A stretch of 64,000 bases of DNA from Micromonospora sp. CCTCC AA 2012012 (GTDB taxonomy: Bacteria; Actinomycetota; Actinomycetes; Mycobacteriales; Micromonosporaceae). This document shows, in pieces, positions 15,210-28,042 of this stretch. Within the stretch, counting starts at the first letter, position 1. Each line of letters begins with the position of its first letter. Both the position numbers and the translations under genes were made by a program. Below the pieces are notes generated by a model. It was not told where the DNA came from. It worked only from the letters and a program-made list of their open reading frames with translations, and made no database searches. The stretch is taken from the NCBI RefSeq assembly GCF_040499845.1, contig NZ_CP159342.1:3720001-3784000 (forward strand). The letters run 5' to 3'.

Positions 15210-17920
15210 GCCGGGACCGGCTCGCCGGGACCGTCGGCTCCTGGCGTACGGCGCTGCGCATCGCGCGCCGGGAGGCCCGTCGGGCGCGCGGACGTACCGC
15301 CCTGGTGCTGGCGATGATCACGCTTCCGGTGCTGGCGCTGACCTTCATCGCGGTCACCTACGACATGTCCGAGCTGAGCCGCGCGGAGCGGATGGACCGG
15401 CGGCTCGGCGGTGCCGACGTGGAGCTGCGGTGGGTCGCCGAGAACGCGATCGTCCAGGGCTCGTGGGGGGAGGACTGGTGGGGCGAGCGGACGGAGGCGG
15501 TGCCGCGCAGCCGACCCCCCACCGCCGCCGAGGTCGCCGGGCTGCTGCCGGCGGGCAGCCGGTCCACCCCGGTCCGCTGGTGGGTGCCCTTCGAGACCCG
15601 GGTCGGCGGCCGGCTCGTCTCCTTCGAGGGCCGGTCGTTGGACCTGACCGACCCGCTCACCCGGCCGCTGGCGAGGTTCCGCGCCGGGCGCGCGCCGGCC
15701 GCGCCCGACGACGTGGCGGTCAGTCCGCAGGCCCTGCGCCACCTCGGGGTACGCCTCGGCGGCACGGTCACCACCTCGGACGGCGCCCGGACGTACACGG
15801 TGGTCGGGGTGGTGGAGTTCGCGGACAACCTGGGCGACGTGGTGGTGCTCCCGCCCGGGGTGCCGCTCGGGCCGAACCCGGCCGAGGGGAGCTGGCTGGT
15901 GGACCTTCCCGGCCCACTGGACGAGGCGTTGGTCGACCGGCTGAACGCGCGGGGCGTCGCCGTCGCCGCGCGGACGCCGGTGCCGGGGCGCGACGCGTCG
16001 GACGCCCGTACCTCCGCGCTGCCGGATCCCGAGACGGCCGGCAACGCCCTGCTGGTCGGCGGACTCGGGCTGCTGGAGGTGGTGCTGCTGGTCGGGCCGG
16101 CCTTCGCGGTCGGCGTCCGTCGCCGGCGGCGGGACCTGGCGCTGGTCGCGGTGGCCGGCGGTGACCACGTGCACCTGCGTCGCGTCGTGCTCGCCGACGG
16201 GGTGGTGCTCGGCGCGGGCGGGGCGGCGCTCGGGCTGCTGCTCGGCACCGCCGCCGCGTTCGCCGGCCGACCTCTGGTGGAGCAGTACCTGACGCACGCC
16301 CGGTTCGGGGCGTACCGCGTCTTCCCGGCGGCGCTGGCGGCCATCGCGGCGGTCGCGGTGCTGGCCGGGGTGCTCGCCGCGCTGGCGCCCGCGCTGGCCG
16401 CCGCCCGGCAGGACGTGGTGGCCGGGCTCGCGGGGCGGCGCGACGCCCCCCGGCACCGGCGGCGCTGGCTGGTCATCGGGGTGCTGCTGGCCCTCGGTGG
16501 CAGCCTGACCGCCGCCGTCGGCGCCTCCCGGAGCAACCCGACGACGGTCCTGGCCGGGCTGGTCCTCGGTGAGCTGGGCCTGGTGTTCGTCACCCCGACG
16601 CTGATCGGGCTGCTCGCCCGGACCGGGCGGCTGCTGCCGCTGGCGCCCCGGCTGGCGTTGCGGGAGGCCAGCCGGAACCGGTCCTCCGCCGCACCGGCCA
16701 TCTCGGCGGTGATGGCCGCGGTGGCCGGGAGCGTGGCCGTCGGCGTCTACCTGGCCAGCGACGACGCCCGCACCCGCACGGACTGGCAGCCCGGCATCCC
16801 GCCCGGGAACGTGCTGCTGGTGCCCGGGGACGCCGTCCCGCCGGCCCTGCCCGCGCTGCCGGCGGTGGTCGAGCGGGCCCGGGCCGTCCTGCCGGCGGCC
16901 TCCGTCGTGGCGGTCGCGCAGCCGGCCTGCGCCCATCCCGTGAGCCAGGACGACTACTGCTCGGTGTCGGCGGTGCTCCCGCCCGAGCTGACCTGCCCGT
17001 ACGAGACGACGGAGTTCCGCTCCGCCGCGGGCCGGCGGCGGGCCCTCGCCGATCCCCGGTGCGTCCGCCCGACCCGCATCCCGGACGGCATCTACGTGCC
17101 GGCCGTGGTCGACGGCGACGGCGCGACCCTGCCCGTGCTGACCGGTGCCCCGGCCGGGGAGGTGGCCGCGGCGTCGGCCGTGCTCCGGGCCGGCGGGGTG
17201 GTGGTGACGGACCCGCGCTACCTGGTCGACGGTCGGGTCACCGTCACGGCGAGCGGGCCCACCGACGGGCCGGCGACGCCGCCGACCGCGACCGCGACCC
17301 TGCCCGGGTACGTGCTGCACGGCGGGGTGCCGGTCGACCGGCTGCTGCTCTCCCCCGCGGCGGCGGCCCGGGTCGGGCTGGTGGGCAGACCGCTCGGCTA
17401 TGCCATCGACACCACCGGCCCGCCGACGGTGGCCCAGCAGGAGCGCCTCGCCGCCGACCTGCGCCCGGTCGCCGAGCTGGTGGTGCAGGTGGAGCAGGAC
17501 TCGTCCGGGCCGGACCGGCGACCGCTGCTGCTCCTGCTGGCGGTGGGCGCGGGCGTGATCACCCTGGGGGCGGCCGGCGCGGCGACCGGCCTGGCCGCCG
17601 CGGAGGCCCGCCGCGACCTGTCCACCCTGGCCGCGGTGGGGGCCAGTCCCCGGGTACGCCGCATCCTCTCGCTCTGCCAGGCCGGGGTGATCGCGGTGCT
17701 CGGTTCGGTGCTCGGCCTCGTCGCCGGCACCGGCTCGGCGGTGATCATCCTGACCTCGGTCAACCGCCGCCTCGCCGAGAGCTGGCCGGTCCAGTCGCCG
17801 TACCCGGTGGTGGTGCCCTGGTCGACGCTGGGTGTGCTGGTGGTGGTGCCGCTGCTGGCGATGCTCGGGGCGGCGCTGTTCACCCGGTCCCGGCTGCCCG
17901 TCGAACGACGGCTCGACTGA
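15206..17920 (+). CDS. FtsX/MacB-type ABC transporter permease
   Basis: A 904-residue membrane protein. One N-terminal segment (GRTALVLAMITLPVLALTFIAV) is followed by a large extracytoplasmic domain, then three segments at roughly 280-400 (ALLVGGLGLLEVVLLVGPAFAVG, AAFAGRPL region, AALAAIAAVAVLAGVLAALAP), and a second repeat that ends with three more segments near the C terminus. The extracytoplasmic domain near residue 570 has four Cys in a short stretch (PACAHPV, DDYCSV, LTCPYE, DPRCVRP), suggesting disulphides. Starts with GTG at 15206 (GTGA overlap with the ATPase). Forms the export/lipoprotein-handling pair with the ATPase; substrate unknown. Confidence 0.9.
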   Translation: MSRDRLAGTVGSWRTALRIARREARRARGRTALVLAMITLPVLALTFIAVTYDMSELSRAERMDRRLGGADVELRWVAENAIVQGSWGEDWWGERTEAVPRSRPPTAAEVAGLLPAGSRSTPVRWWVPFETRVGGRLVSFEGRSLDLTDPLTRPLARFRAGRAPAAPDDVAVSPQALRHLGVRLGGTVTTSDGARTYTVVGVVEFADNLGDVVVLPPGVPLGPNPAEGSWLVDLPGPLDEALVDRLNARGVAVAARTPVPGRDASDARTSALPDPETAGNALLVGGLGLLEVVLLVGPAFAVGVRRRRRDLALVAVAGGDHVHLRRVVLADGVVLGAGGAALGLLLGTAAAFAGRPLVEQYLTHARFGAYRVFPAALAAIAAVAVLAGVLAALAPALAAARQDVVAGLAGRRDAPRHRRRWLVIGVLLALGGSLTAAVGASRSNPTTVLAGLVLGELGLVFVTPTLIGLLARTGRLLPLAPRLALREASRNRSSAAPAISAVMAAVAGSVAVGVYLASDDARTRTDWQPGIPPGNVLLVPGDAVPPALPALPAVVERARAVLPAASVVAVAQPACAHPVSQDDYCSVSAVLPPELTCPYETTEFRSAAGRRRALADPRCVRPTRIPDGIYVPAVVDGDGATLPVLTGAPAGEVAAASAVLRAGGVVVTDPRYLVDGRVTVTASGPTDGPATPPTATATLPGYVLHGGVPVDRLLLSPAAAARVGLVGRPLGYAIDTTGPPTVAQQERLAADLRPVAELVVQVEQDSSGPDRRPLLLLLAVGAGVITLGAAGAATGLAAAEARRDLSTLAAVGASPRVRRILSLCQAGVIAVLGSVLGLVAGTGSAVIILTSVNRRLAESWPVQSPYPVVVPWSTLGVLVVVPLLAMLGAALFTRSRLPVERRLD

Positions 17921-17992
17921 CCGGCGGCGTCCGGGGTGGCGGCGGACGATCGGGGGGTGCCGCCGACGCCCGGGACCCGGCACACTGGACGG

Positions 17993-18487
17993 GTGTCCGT
18001 TCTGGGAAGCCTGGCGCGCCGACTCGGTCACCACGCGTGGTTCGGCGCCACCATGCGGCTGCTGGTCCCCGCCGACCGGCTGGTCGGCCGGCTGACCCGG
18101 GGGCGGGTGGTGGCGTTGGGGCTGGTCCCCTCGCTGGTCATCACCACCACCGGCCGCCGCTCCGGCAAGCCCCGCAGCAATCCCCTGCTCTACGTGCCGG
18201 ACGGCGACGGCTATGTGGTGATCGGCTCGAACTGGGGGCAGCAGCACCAGCCGAGCTGGGCGCTGAACCTGCTCGCCCAGCCCGCCGCCGAGGTCGACGT
18301 GAAGGGGCGCCGGATCCCGGTCCGGGCCGAGCCGGCCACCGGCGCGGAACGGGACCGGCTCTGGCAGCTGCTGGTCACCGAGTGGCCGGCCTACCGGACG
18401 TACGCCGAACGGGCCGGGGACCGGGACATCCGGATCTTCCGGCTGGTCCCGGTGGGTGAGGCGCGGCCGGTGCCCGGGTCGTCCTGA
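17993..18487 (+). CDS. Deazaflavin (F420)-type nitroreductase family protein, DDN-like
   Basis: A 164-residue oxidoreductase of the split-barrel group. The family blocks are clear: SLVITTTGRRSGKPRSNPLLYV, then DGYVVIGSNWGQQHQPSWALNLLAQPAAEVDV and the end ERAGDRDIRIFRLVP. Members use cofactor F420 (some FMN) to reduce quinones and nitro compounds near the membrane. I start at GTG 17993 (SVLGSLARRLG). It lies 72 bases after the permease gene and could be cotranscribed; no terminator is seen. Confidence 0.88.
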   Translation: MSVLGSLARRLGHHAWFGATMRLLVPADRLVGRLTRGRVVALGLVPSLVITTTGRRSGKPRSNPLLYVPDGDGYVVIGSNWGQQHQPSWALNLLAQPAAEVDVKGRRIPVRAEPATGAERDRLWQLLVTEWPAYRTYAERAGDRDIRIFRLVPVGEARPVPGSS

Positions 18488-18564
18488 CCGTGGCGCGGCA
18501 CGCCGGCCCGGCGGGCCCGCGTGGCTAGGGTGGGGACGGCGACCCGGTGCGACGGAGGTGACCC

Positions 18565-19302
18565 GTGGACGGCGGCGACGTGGAGCTGGACACCGACCCG
18601 CACCTGGACGATCCAAGGTGGCGGGTCGCGGAGCGGGCCGGCGCGGCGGCGCTGCGCCGGTTCCCGGCCGACCTGCTCGCCGTCGCGGTGCACGGCCCGC
18701 TCGCGCACGGCGACGACGACGGCGGCGGGACCGGCGAGGTCGGGCTGCTCCTGGTCACCTACCGGTCCGGCGCGGGACCGGCTCCGGCCACCCGGCGGGT
18801 GGACGGCGTCCTGGTCGACCTGACCGTGGCCGGCGCCGACGACTACCTGCGGCAGGCCCGGACGTTGGGCGCGCTGTGGCCGCTCACCGCCGACCGGTAC
18901 GTCACCACCCGGGCGCTGCACGACCCGACTGGCTGGCTGCGCACGCTGCGCGACGAGCACCTGGCGCGGCTGGCCCGGGCCCGCCCCGCCGAGTTCAGCA
19001 CCGCCGCGCGGCAGGCCTGGTACCGGGGCAGCGCGGCGCACGCCCGCGCGCTGCGGCTCGCCGAGTGGTACGAGACCGACCAGGCGCTGCTGATGCTCGG
19101 CGAGGCCCGGCTGGCGGCGGCGACGGTGCAGGGGCTGCTGAGCCGCACCTACTTCCGCGACCCGGGGGACGCGGTACGGCGTACCGGGCTGGCCGGCGCG
19201 GACATGACCGAGGTGGGCGCCGTGCTGACCCGGCAGGCCGACGAGCTGGCCGCCCGGGGCCGCCCCGTGGACGGCACCGTCGACGACCTGCTCACCGGCT
19301 GA
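18565..19302 (+). CDS. Nucleotidyltransferase-like protein
   Basis: A 245-residue protein from GTG 18565, with GGAGG upstream. The core AVAVHGPLAHGDDDGGGTGEVGLLLV resembles the beta-strand/GS-x-ARG-x(n)-D-x-D element of kanamycin-nucleotidyltransferase-like enzymes, but the usual GS and DxD residues are altered (HGPLAHGD, VGLLLV), so catalysis is doubtful. The rest is a helical bundle (TAARQAWYRGSAAHARALRLAEWYETDQALLMLGEA). It ends six bases before the convergent VIT1-like gene. Function unknown. Confidence 0.65.
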   Translation: MDGGDVELDTDPHLDDPRWRVAERAGAAALRRFPADLLAVAVHGPLAHGDDDGGGTGEVGLLLVTYRSGAGPAPATRRVDGVLVDLTVAGADDYLRQARTLGALWPLTADRYVTTRALHDPTGWLRTLRDEHLARLARARPAEFSTAARQAWYRGSAAHARALRLAEWYETDQALLMLGEARLAAATVQGLLSRTYFRDPGDAVRRTGLAGADMTEVGAVLTRQADELAARGRPVDGTVDDLLTG

Positions 19303-19308
19303 CCGGGG

Positions 19309-20025
19309 TCAGCCCAGCCCACCCTGGATGCCGATCAGGGCACCCACGAGATACGTGGCACCGGCCGCGGCGGCACCGAGCAGGAGCTGGCGCAGGCCAC
19401 CGGTCCACCAGGGGCGGTTGGTGAACCGGGCGACGATCGCCCCGGCCACGAAGAGCCCCACCCCGCCGACGCCGAGCGCCAGCGCGAGGCTGGTGAAGCC
19501 GAGCAGGTAGGTCATCAGCGGGATCAGCGCGCCGACGGAGAAGCAGAGGAACGACGAGATCGCCGCCGCCCACGGGCTGGGCTGCTCGTCCGGGTCGATG
19601 CCCAGCTCCTCGCGGACGTGCATCCGCAGCGCTTCCTCCGGGTTGCGCCGGATCTCGTTCGCCACCTGGAGGGCCAGGTCCCGGGGCAGGCCCCGGGCGA
19701 TCCACGCCTCGGCCAGCTCGCGGGCCTCCGCCTCCGGGTGCCGTTCCAGCTCCCGGCGCTCCTTGGCCACCTCGGCGGCGACCTGCTCGTTGGCCGAGCG
19801 GACGCTGGTGTACTCCCCCAGCCCCATCGAGATGGCACCGGCGACCAGGCCGGCGACGCCGGTGAGCACGATGCTGTGCGCCGAGACGCCACCGCCGCCG
19901 ACACCGGCGATCAGGGCGATGTTGGTGACCAGTCCGTCCATCGCGCCGAAGACGGCGGGCCGCAGCCAGCCGCCGGACACGTCCGCGTGGTGCGCCTCGC
20001 GCAGCGCCGCCGGGGTCTCGGTCAC
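19309..20025 (-). CDS. VIT1/CCC1-like iron/manganese transporter family protein
   Basis: A 238-residue membrane protein. It has the family opening [28 protein letters not shown] and the [21 protein letters not shown] block, then a cytosolic helical insert rich in Glu and Arg ([26 protein letters not shown]) that binds metal in plant VIT1, and three C-terminal segments. Members move Fe2+ or Mn2+ across membranes. It starts with GTG 20025 overlapping the map stop as GTGA, so both are on one transcript. Confidence 0.85.
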   Translation of the reverse strand: MTETPAALREAHHADVSGGWLRPAVFGAMDGLVTNIALIAGVGGGGVSAHSIVLTGVAGLVAGAISMGLGEYTSVRSANEQVAAEVAKERRELERHPEAEARELAEAWIARGLPRDLALQVANEIRRNPEEALRMHVREELGIDPDEQPSPWAAAISSFLCFSVGALIPLMTYLLGFTSLALALGVGGVGLFVAGAIVARFTNRPWWTGGLRQLLLGAAAAGATYLVGALIGIQGGLG

Positions 20026-20879
20026 GGCAGCGTCAGGATCTCGTAGCCGTCGTCGGTGACGACGATGGTGTGCTCGAACTGCGCCGTCCACCGGCGGTCC
20101 TTGGTGACCACGGTCCAGCCGTCGTCCCACATGTCGTACTGGTGGGTGCCGAGGGTGATCATCGGCTCGATGGTGAAGGTCATTCCCGGTTCCATGATGT
20201 CGGTGGGGCGCGGGCTGTCGTAGTGCGGCACGTAGAGGCCGCTGTGGAAGGCCTCGCCGATGCCGTGGCCGGTGAAGTCGCGGACCACGCCGTAGCCGAA
20301 CCGCTTCGCGTACGACTCGATGACCCGGCCGATGACGTTGATCTGCCGACCCGGGGCGACCGCCTTGATGCCCCGCATCATCGCCTGGTGGGTCCGCTCG
20401 ACCAGCAGCCGGGCCTCCTCGCTCACCTCGCCCACGCAGAACGTGGCGTCGGTGTCCCCGTGCACTCCACCGATGTACGCGGTGACGTCGACGTTGATGA
20501 TGTCGCCGTCCTGGAGCACCGTCGAGTCCGGGATGCCGTGGCAGATGACCTCGTTGAGGCTGGTGCAGCAGGACTTCGGGAAGCCCTTGTAGCCCAGCGT
20601 CGACGGATAGGCGTCGTGGTCGACGAGGAACTCGTGCACCACCCGGTCGATCTCGTCGGTCGTCACGCCGGGCTTGCAGTGCTCCCCGGCGAGCTGGGTC
20701 GCCTGGGCGGCGAGCCGACCGGCGAGGCGCATCTTCTCGATGGTCTCCGGGGTCTGCACGTGCGAGCCGCGCCACTCCTGCGGACGCGTCTTGCCGACGT
20801 ATTCCGGGCGGGGGATGTGGGCGGGCACCGGTCGCCACGGGGAGAGCGTGCCTGGGGTCAGCGGCGCACGGACGGTCAT
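20022..20879 (-). CDS. map: Methionine aminopeptidase, type I
   Basis: Removes N-terminal Met from new proteins. About 285 residues from ATG 20879 ([17 protein letters not shown]); an in-frame GTG two codons earlier is possible. Metal ligands of the pita-bread fold are seen in order: [19 protein letters not shown] (two Asp), [12 protein letters not shown] (His), TFTIEPMI (Glu) and AQFEHTIVV (Glu). The 40-residue N-terminal extension with PEYVGK is the actinobacterial MapB-like (type Ic) extension with an SH3-binding-like PxxP. Divergent from the STAS gene 95 bases away. Confidence 0.94.
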   Translation of the reverse strand: MTVRAPLTPGTLSPWRPVPAHIPRPEYVGKTRPQEWRGSHVQTPETIEKMRLAGRLAAQATQLAGEHCKPGVTTDEIDRVVHEFLVDHDAYPSTLGYKGFPKSCCTSLNEVICHGIPDSTVLQDGDIINVDVTAYIGGVHGDTDATFCVGEVSEEARLLVERTHQAMMRGIKAVAPGRQINVIGRVIESYAKRFGYGVVRDFTGHGIGEAFHSGLYVPHYDSPRPTDIMEPGMTFTIEPMITLGTHQYDMWDDGWTVVTKDRRWTAQFEHTIVVTDDGYEILTLP

Positions 20880-20974
20880 GTCCACAGCCTATCGCCGCCC
20901 GTCGGGGTGACCCCCGCCACGGCCCCGCCGTGCAGGTTGTTGCCGCGCTCGTTCCGCTGTGCCATTGTGGCTTC

Positions 20975-21289
20975 GTGGATCAAGGGGGCGCACCTCCCGT
21001 CTTCTCCGCCACCGCGGAGATCGACGGTGATCAGCTCCGCGTGGTGGTGACCGGTGAGGTCGACATGGCCACCGCCGACACGATGCTCCAGACCGCTCTC
21101 CGCGAGCCGGTCGGGCAGGTCACCCTCGACCTGCGCGGGGTCACCTTCTTCGACTCGGCGGCCATCCACGCGCTGGTCCGGCTGGCACAGCAGGTCCCCG
21201 ACACGCTGACCGTGCTCCCGTCCCGGCAGGTCCGGCGGGTGCTGGAGATCTCCGGGCTGGGCGAGCAGAGCTGGCTCGCCCCCGCCTGA
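20975..21289 (+). CDS. STAS domain protein (anti-anti-sigma factor)
   Basis: A 104-residue single-domain STAS protein: FSATAEIDGDQLRVVVTGEVDMATAD and VTLDLRGVTFFDSAAIHALVRLAQQ, with the phosphorylatable Ser in the FFDSAAI loop. Such proteins bind an anti-sigma kinase when unphosphorylated and are switched by an RsbW-like kinase and a SpoIIE/RsbU phosphatase. Both activities are present in the facing gene, 22 bases away and convergent, so the two form a self-contained partner-switching pair (inference). Start GTG 20975 is chosen to match the domain; an ATG 45 bases upstream is less likely. Confidence 0.88.
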   Translation: MDQGGAPPVFSATAEIDGDQLRVVVTGEVDMATADTMLQTALREPVGQVTLDLRGVTFFDSAAIHALVRLAQQVPDTLTVLPSRQVRRVLEISGLGEQSWLAPA

Positions 21290-21311
21290 CGCCGAGGCCC
21301 GACCGGGCCGC

Positions 21312-24980
<3,669 letters not shown>

Positions 24981-25043
24981 GCAGCCTCCCGCTCCGCCAT
25001 GTCCACAACGACCGACGAAGATCCCGTCGGCCGTGTCCGCCTA

Positions 25044-25069
25044 CTACCCCGAGGGAGGAGCAACGTAAC
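25044..25069 (-). promoter_or_regulatory. SigB/SigF-like promoter of the hybrid kinase gene
   Basis: On the minus strand GTTAC (25069-25065), a 15-base spacer and GGGTAG (25049-25044) match the stress/sporulation sigma consensus of actinomycetes (GTTT-N15-16-GGGTAT). It lies about 64 bases before the ATG at 24980. A partner-switching regulator driven by the sigma factor it controls would close a feedback loop. The match is by eye. Confidence 0.5.
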
Positions 25070-25166
25070 GCAGACGGCAGGACGGTCGCTGGTTACCTAC
25101 GCCTCACCCGACGGTCACCACGGGTGCATCCCGGGCCCCTGGTGTGACGAGGGGCACAGTCGACCG

Positions 25167-25853
25167 TCAGCGGGCGGCCCGGACCAGGGCGGTGATCGGC
25201 CGCGGGTCGGCGTCGTTCTCCGGGTGCCACTGCACCCCCAGCAGGAAACGCCGACCGGGGTCCTCCACCGCCTCGACCACGCCGTCGTCCGCCCAACCGC
25301 TGACCGTGAGCCGCCCCGGATCGGCGACCGCCTGGTGGTGGTAGGAGTTCACCCGGTCGATCCCGGCCAGCACCGACCCCGCCCGGCTGCCGGGGGCGAA
25401 CCGGACCGGATGCGCCCCGTACACCCCGGGGGCCGGGCGGTGGCCGTCGTGCCCGACCACGTCCGGCAGGTGCTGGTGCAGCGCACCGCCGTGGGCCACG
25501 GCGAGCAGCTGCATGCCCCGGCAGACGCCGAGCACCGGCAGGTCCACGGCGAGCGCGGCGGCCAGCAGGGTCAGCTCCCCCGCGTCCCGGTCCGGGCGGG
25601 CCTCGGTGCGTGGGTCGCGCGGCTGGGCGTACCGCGCCGGCTCGACGTCGGCGCCGCCGGCCAGCAGCAGGCCGTCGAGCACACCCACCACGTCCGCGTC
25701 GACGTCGTCGGGGGGCAGCACCACCGTCCGGCCGCCGGCGGCGGTCACCGCCCGGACGTACGCCTGCGGCACCAGCGTCGCCGGCACGTCCCGCCACACC
25801 GCCCAGCCGGCCGGTTCGACGTACGCGCTGATCCCGATCAGCGGACGCCTCAT
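25167..25853 (-). CDS. Class I glutamine amidotransferase-like gamma-glutamyl hydrolase (PuuD-like)
   Basis: A 228-residue enzyme with the gamma-glutamyl-GABA hydrolase layout: IGISAYVEP at the N terminus, DGLLLAGGADVEPARY, the nucleophile elbow PVLGVCRGMQLLAVAHGG (Cys about 111) and the catalytic LGVQWHPEND. PuuD releases free product from a gamma-glutamylated intermediate. It is the last gene of the amine operon, coupled by ATGA to the SDR gene. The neighbouring glutamine-synthetase-like ligase makes this role more likely than biosynthetic amidotransfer. Start ATG 25853. Confidence 0.88.
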   Translation of the reverse strand: MRRPLIGISAYVEPAGWAVWRDVPATLVPQAYVRAVTAAGGRTVVLPPDDVDADVVGVLDGLLLAGGADVEPARYAQPRDPRTEARPDRDAGELTLLAAALAVDLPVLGVCRGMQLLAVAHGGALHQHLPDVVGHDGHRPAPGVYGAHPVRFAPGSRAGSVLAGIDRVNSYHHQAVADPGRLTVSGWADDGVVEAVEDPGRRFLLGVQWHPENDADPRPITALVRAAR

Positions 25854-26626
25854 AGCGGAGTGACGTAGGCGCCCGTGATCCCGCCGTCGACGACGAACTG
25901 GGCGGCGGTCATGAAGGAGGAGTCGTCGCTGGCCAGGAAGGCCACCGCCGCGGCGATCTCCTCCGGGTTGCCGAACCGGCCCATCGGCACGTGCACGAGC
26001 CGGCGGGCGGCTCGCTCCGGGTCCTTCGCGAAGAGCTCCAGCAGCAGCGGGGTGGCGACCGGCCCGGGGCAGAGCGCGTTCACCCGGATCCCCTCCCGGG
26101 CGAACTGCACCCCCAGCTCCCGGGTCATCGCCAGCACCCCGCCCTTGCTCGCCGTGTACGCGATCTGCGAGGTGGCCGCCCCCATCAGCGCCACGAAGGA
26201 GGCGGTGTTGATGATCGAGCCTCTGCCCTGCCGGCGCATGTGCGGAATGGCGTACTTGCAGCAGAGATAGACGCTGGTGGTGTTGACCCGGAGCACCCGC
26301 TCCCAGGCGTCCAGCCCGGTCTCCAGGATCGAGTCGTCGTCCGGCGGGGAGATGCCGGCGTTGTTGAACGCCACGTCCACCCGGCCGTGCCGCTCCACCA
26401 CTCCGTCGAAGAGTGCCCGGACCGCCGTCTCGTCGGCGACGTCGCAGGCCACGAAGTCCCCGCCGACCTCCTCGGCGGCCCGTCCGCCCGCCTCCGGGTC
26501 GATGTCGACGCAGACCACCCGGGCCCCCTCGGCGGCGAACCGCCGCACGGTGGCGAGGCCGATCCCGCTGCCCGCGCCGGTCACCACGGTCACCCGGTCC
26601 GTCAGTCGTCCCTGCACGCTGGTCAC
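25850..26626 (-). CDS. Short-chain dehydrogenase/reductase
   Basis: A 258-residue classical SDR: TVVTGAGSGIGLATVRRF (NAD-binding), CVDIDPEAGG (Asp, NAD preference), NNAGIS, the catalytic IAYTASKGGVLAMTREL and CPGPVATPLL. It oxidises or reduces an alcohol/carbonyl, NAD(H) preferred by the Asp after strand 2. Within the operon it may oxidise an amino-alcohol or hydroxy-acid produced from the amine substrate. Overlaps both neighbours by four bases (GTGA with the aldehyde dehydrogenase, ATGA with the amidotransferase), a sign of tight coupling. Start is GTG 26626. Confidence 0.9.
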   Translation of the reverse strand: MTSVQGRLTDRVTVVTGAGSGIGLATVRRFAAEGARVVCVDIDPEAGGRAAEEVGGDFVACDVADETAVRALFDGVVERHGRVDVAFNNAGISPPDDDSILETGLDAWERVLRVNTTSVYLCCKYAIPHMRRQGRGSIINTASFVALMGAATSQIAYTASKGGVLAMTRELGVQFAREGIRVNALCPGPVATPLLLELFAKDPERAARRLVHVPMGRFGNPEEIAAAVAFLASDDSSFMTAAQFVVDGGITGAYVTPL

Positions 26627-27978
26627 TCCTCTGTCGCGATGAACACGTTCTTGACGTCGGTGAAGGCGTGCAGCGCGTCCGGCCCCAGCTCACGGCCGAG
26701 CCCCGAGCGCTTCATCCCGCCGAACGGGGTCCAGTAGCGCACCGAGGAGTGCGAGTTGACGCTGAGGTTGCCGGCCTCCACCGCACGGCTCACCCGCAGC
26801 GCCCGGCCGACGTCCCGGGTCCAGATCGAGCCGGAGAGGCCGTACTCGGTGTCGTTGGCGAGCCGGACCGCGTCGGCCTCGTCGTCGAAGGGGAGCACCG
26901 AGACGACCGGGCCGAAGATCTCGTCCCGCCAGTGCCGGTCGGCCGGTGACTCGGCCAGCAGCACGGTCGGGGCGTACCAGAAGCCGGGCCCGTCGGGGCG
27001 GTGGCCGGTGAAGGCGACCTTCGCACCGTCGACGTACCCGCCGACCCGGTCTCGGTGGGCGGCGGAGATCAGCGGGCCCATCTCGGCGCTCTCGGCCGCC
27101 GGGTCCTCGACCCGGAAGGCGCGCACGGCCGGTTCGAGGAGTTCCAGGAACCGGTCGTACACCGGTCGTTGGACCAGGATCCGGGACCGCGCGCAGCAGT
27201 CCTGGCCGGCGTTGTCGAAGACGGCGGACGGCGCACTGGCGGCGGCCTTCGCCAGGTCGGCGTCGGCGAAGACCAGGTTGGCGGACTTGCCGCCCAGCTC
27301 CAGGGTGACCCGCTTCACCTGGGCCGCGCAGCCGGCCATGATCCGGGTACCGACCTCGGTGGACCCGGTGAAGCAGACCTTGCGGACGGCCGGGTGGGTG
27401 ACGAAGCGTTCCCCCACCACGCCGCCCTGGCCGGGCAGCACGGTGAACACGCCCTCCGGCAGGCCGGCGTCGAGGGCCAGCTCGGCCAGGCGCAGCGCGG
27501 TCAGCGGGGTCAGCTCGGCGGGCTTGAGCACCACGGTGTTGCCGGCGGCGAGGGCCGGGGCGAAGCCCCAGCCGGCGATCGGCATCGGGAAGTTCCACGG
27601 CACGATCACCCCGACCACGCCGAGCGGCTCGTGGAAGGTGACGTCCAGCCCACCGGGCACCGGGATCTGCCGGCCGGTCAGCCGCTCCGGCGCGCCCGCG
27701 TAGTAGTCGAGGACGTCCCGGACGTTCCCCGCCTCCCAGCGCGCGTTCCCGATGGTGTGCCCCGCGTTGCGCACCTCCAGCTGCGCCAACTCCTCCAGAT
27801 GGTCGTCGACGACGGCGGCGAACCGCCGCAACAACCGCGCTCGGTCCCCCGGCGCGACCTTCCGCCACCCCTCGTACGCCGCCGCCGCCCGCCCGATCGC
27901 CGCATCGACCTCGGCGAGCGAGGTGGCCGGCACGCTGGCCACCACCTCCCCGCTCGCCGGGTTGATCACCTCACTCAC
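26623..27978 (-). CDS. NAD(P)-dependent aldehyde dehydrogenase (amine-catabolic type)
   Basis: A 451-residue ALDH: GVVGVIVPWNFPMPIAGWGFAPALAAGNT, VCFTGSTEVGTRIM (cofactor), VTLELGGKSANLVF (general base Glu), and AGQDCCARSRILV (nucleophile Cys). The C-terminal FGGMKRSGLGRELG is that of the aminoaldehyde/PuuC group. It would oxidise a (gamma-glutamyl) aminoaldehyde to the acid. Begins with GTG 27978 after AGGAAAGG and is coupled by GTGA to the SDR. It follows the ligase gene by 64 bases. Confidence 0.92.
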   Translation of the reverse strand: MSEVINPASGEVVASVPATSLAEVDAAIGRAAAAYEGWRKVAPGDRARLLRRFAAVVDDHLEELAQLEVRNAGHTIGNARWEAGNVRDVLDYYAGAPERLTGRQIPVPGGLDVTFHEPLGVVGVIVPWNFPMPIAGWGFAPALAAGNTVVLKPAELTPLTALRLAELALDAGLPEGVFTVLPGQGGVVGERFVTHPAVRKVCFTGSTEVGTRIMAGCAAQVKRVTLELGGKSANLVFADADLAKAAASAPSAVFDNAGQDCCARSRILVQRPVYDRFLELLEPAVRAFRVEDPAAESAEMGPLISAAHRDRVGGYVDGAKVAFTGHRPDGPGFWYAPTVLLAESPADRHWRDEIFGPVVSVLPFDDEADAVRLANDTEYGLSGSIWTRDVGRALRVSRAVEAGNLSVNSHSSVRYWTPFGGMKRSGLGRELGPDALHAFTDVKNVFIATEE

Positions 27979-28000
27979 CCGCCCCGCCCCCTTTCCTGAC

Positions 28001-28017
28001 GATCATGGAGTTGCCGG
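28001..28017. repeat. Single degenerate arm of the palindrome family
   Basis: GATCATGGAGTTGCCGG matches the arm at 50419-50437 (GATCATGGAGTTTGCG...) except for one lost T and a few changes, but no inverted partner is present nearby. It lies in the gap between the ligase and the aldehyde dehydrogenase. Probably a decayed copy. Confidence 0.4.
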
Positions 28018-28042
28018 ACGAGAGACGCGACCACGGTAAGGG

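Noticed and set aside
14930..18616. 1228-codon minus-strand frame across the ABC pair
   Set aside because: Shadow of the ATPase and permease genes, which carry clear motifs on the other strand.
20880..20974. Promoter for the STAS gene in the map-STAS gap
   Set aside because: TTGTTG and CATTGT are present but spaced 20 bases apart, too far to claim.
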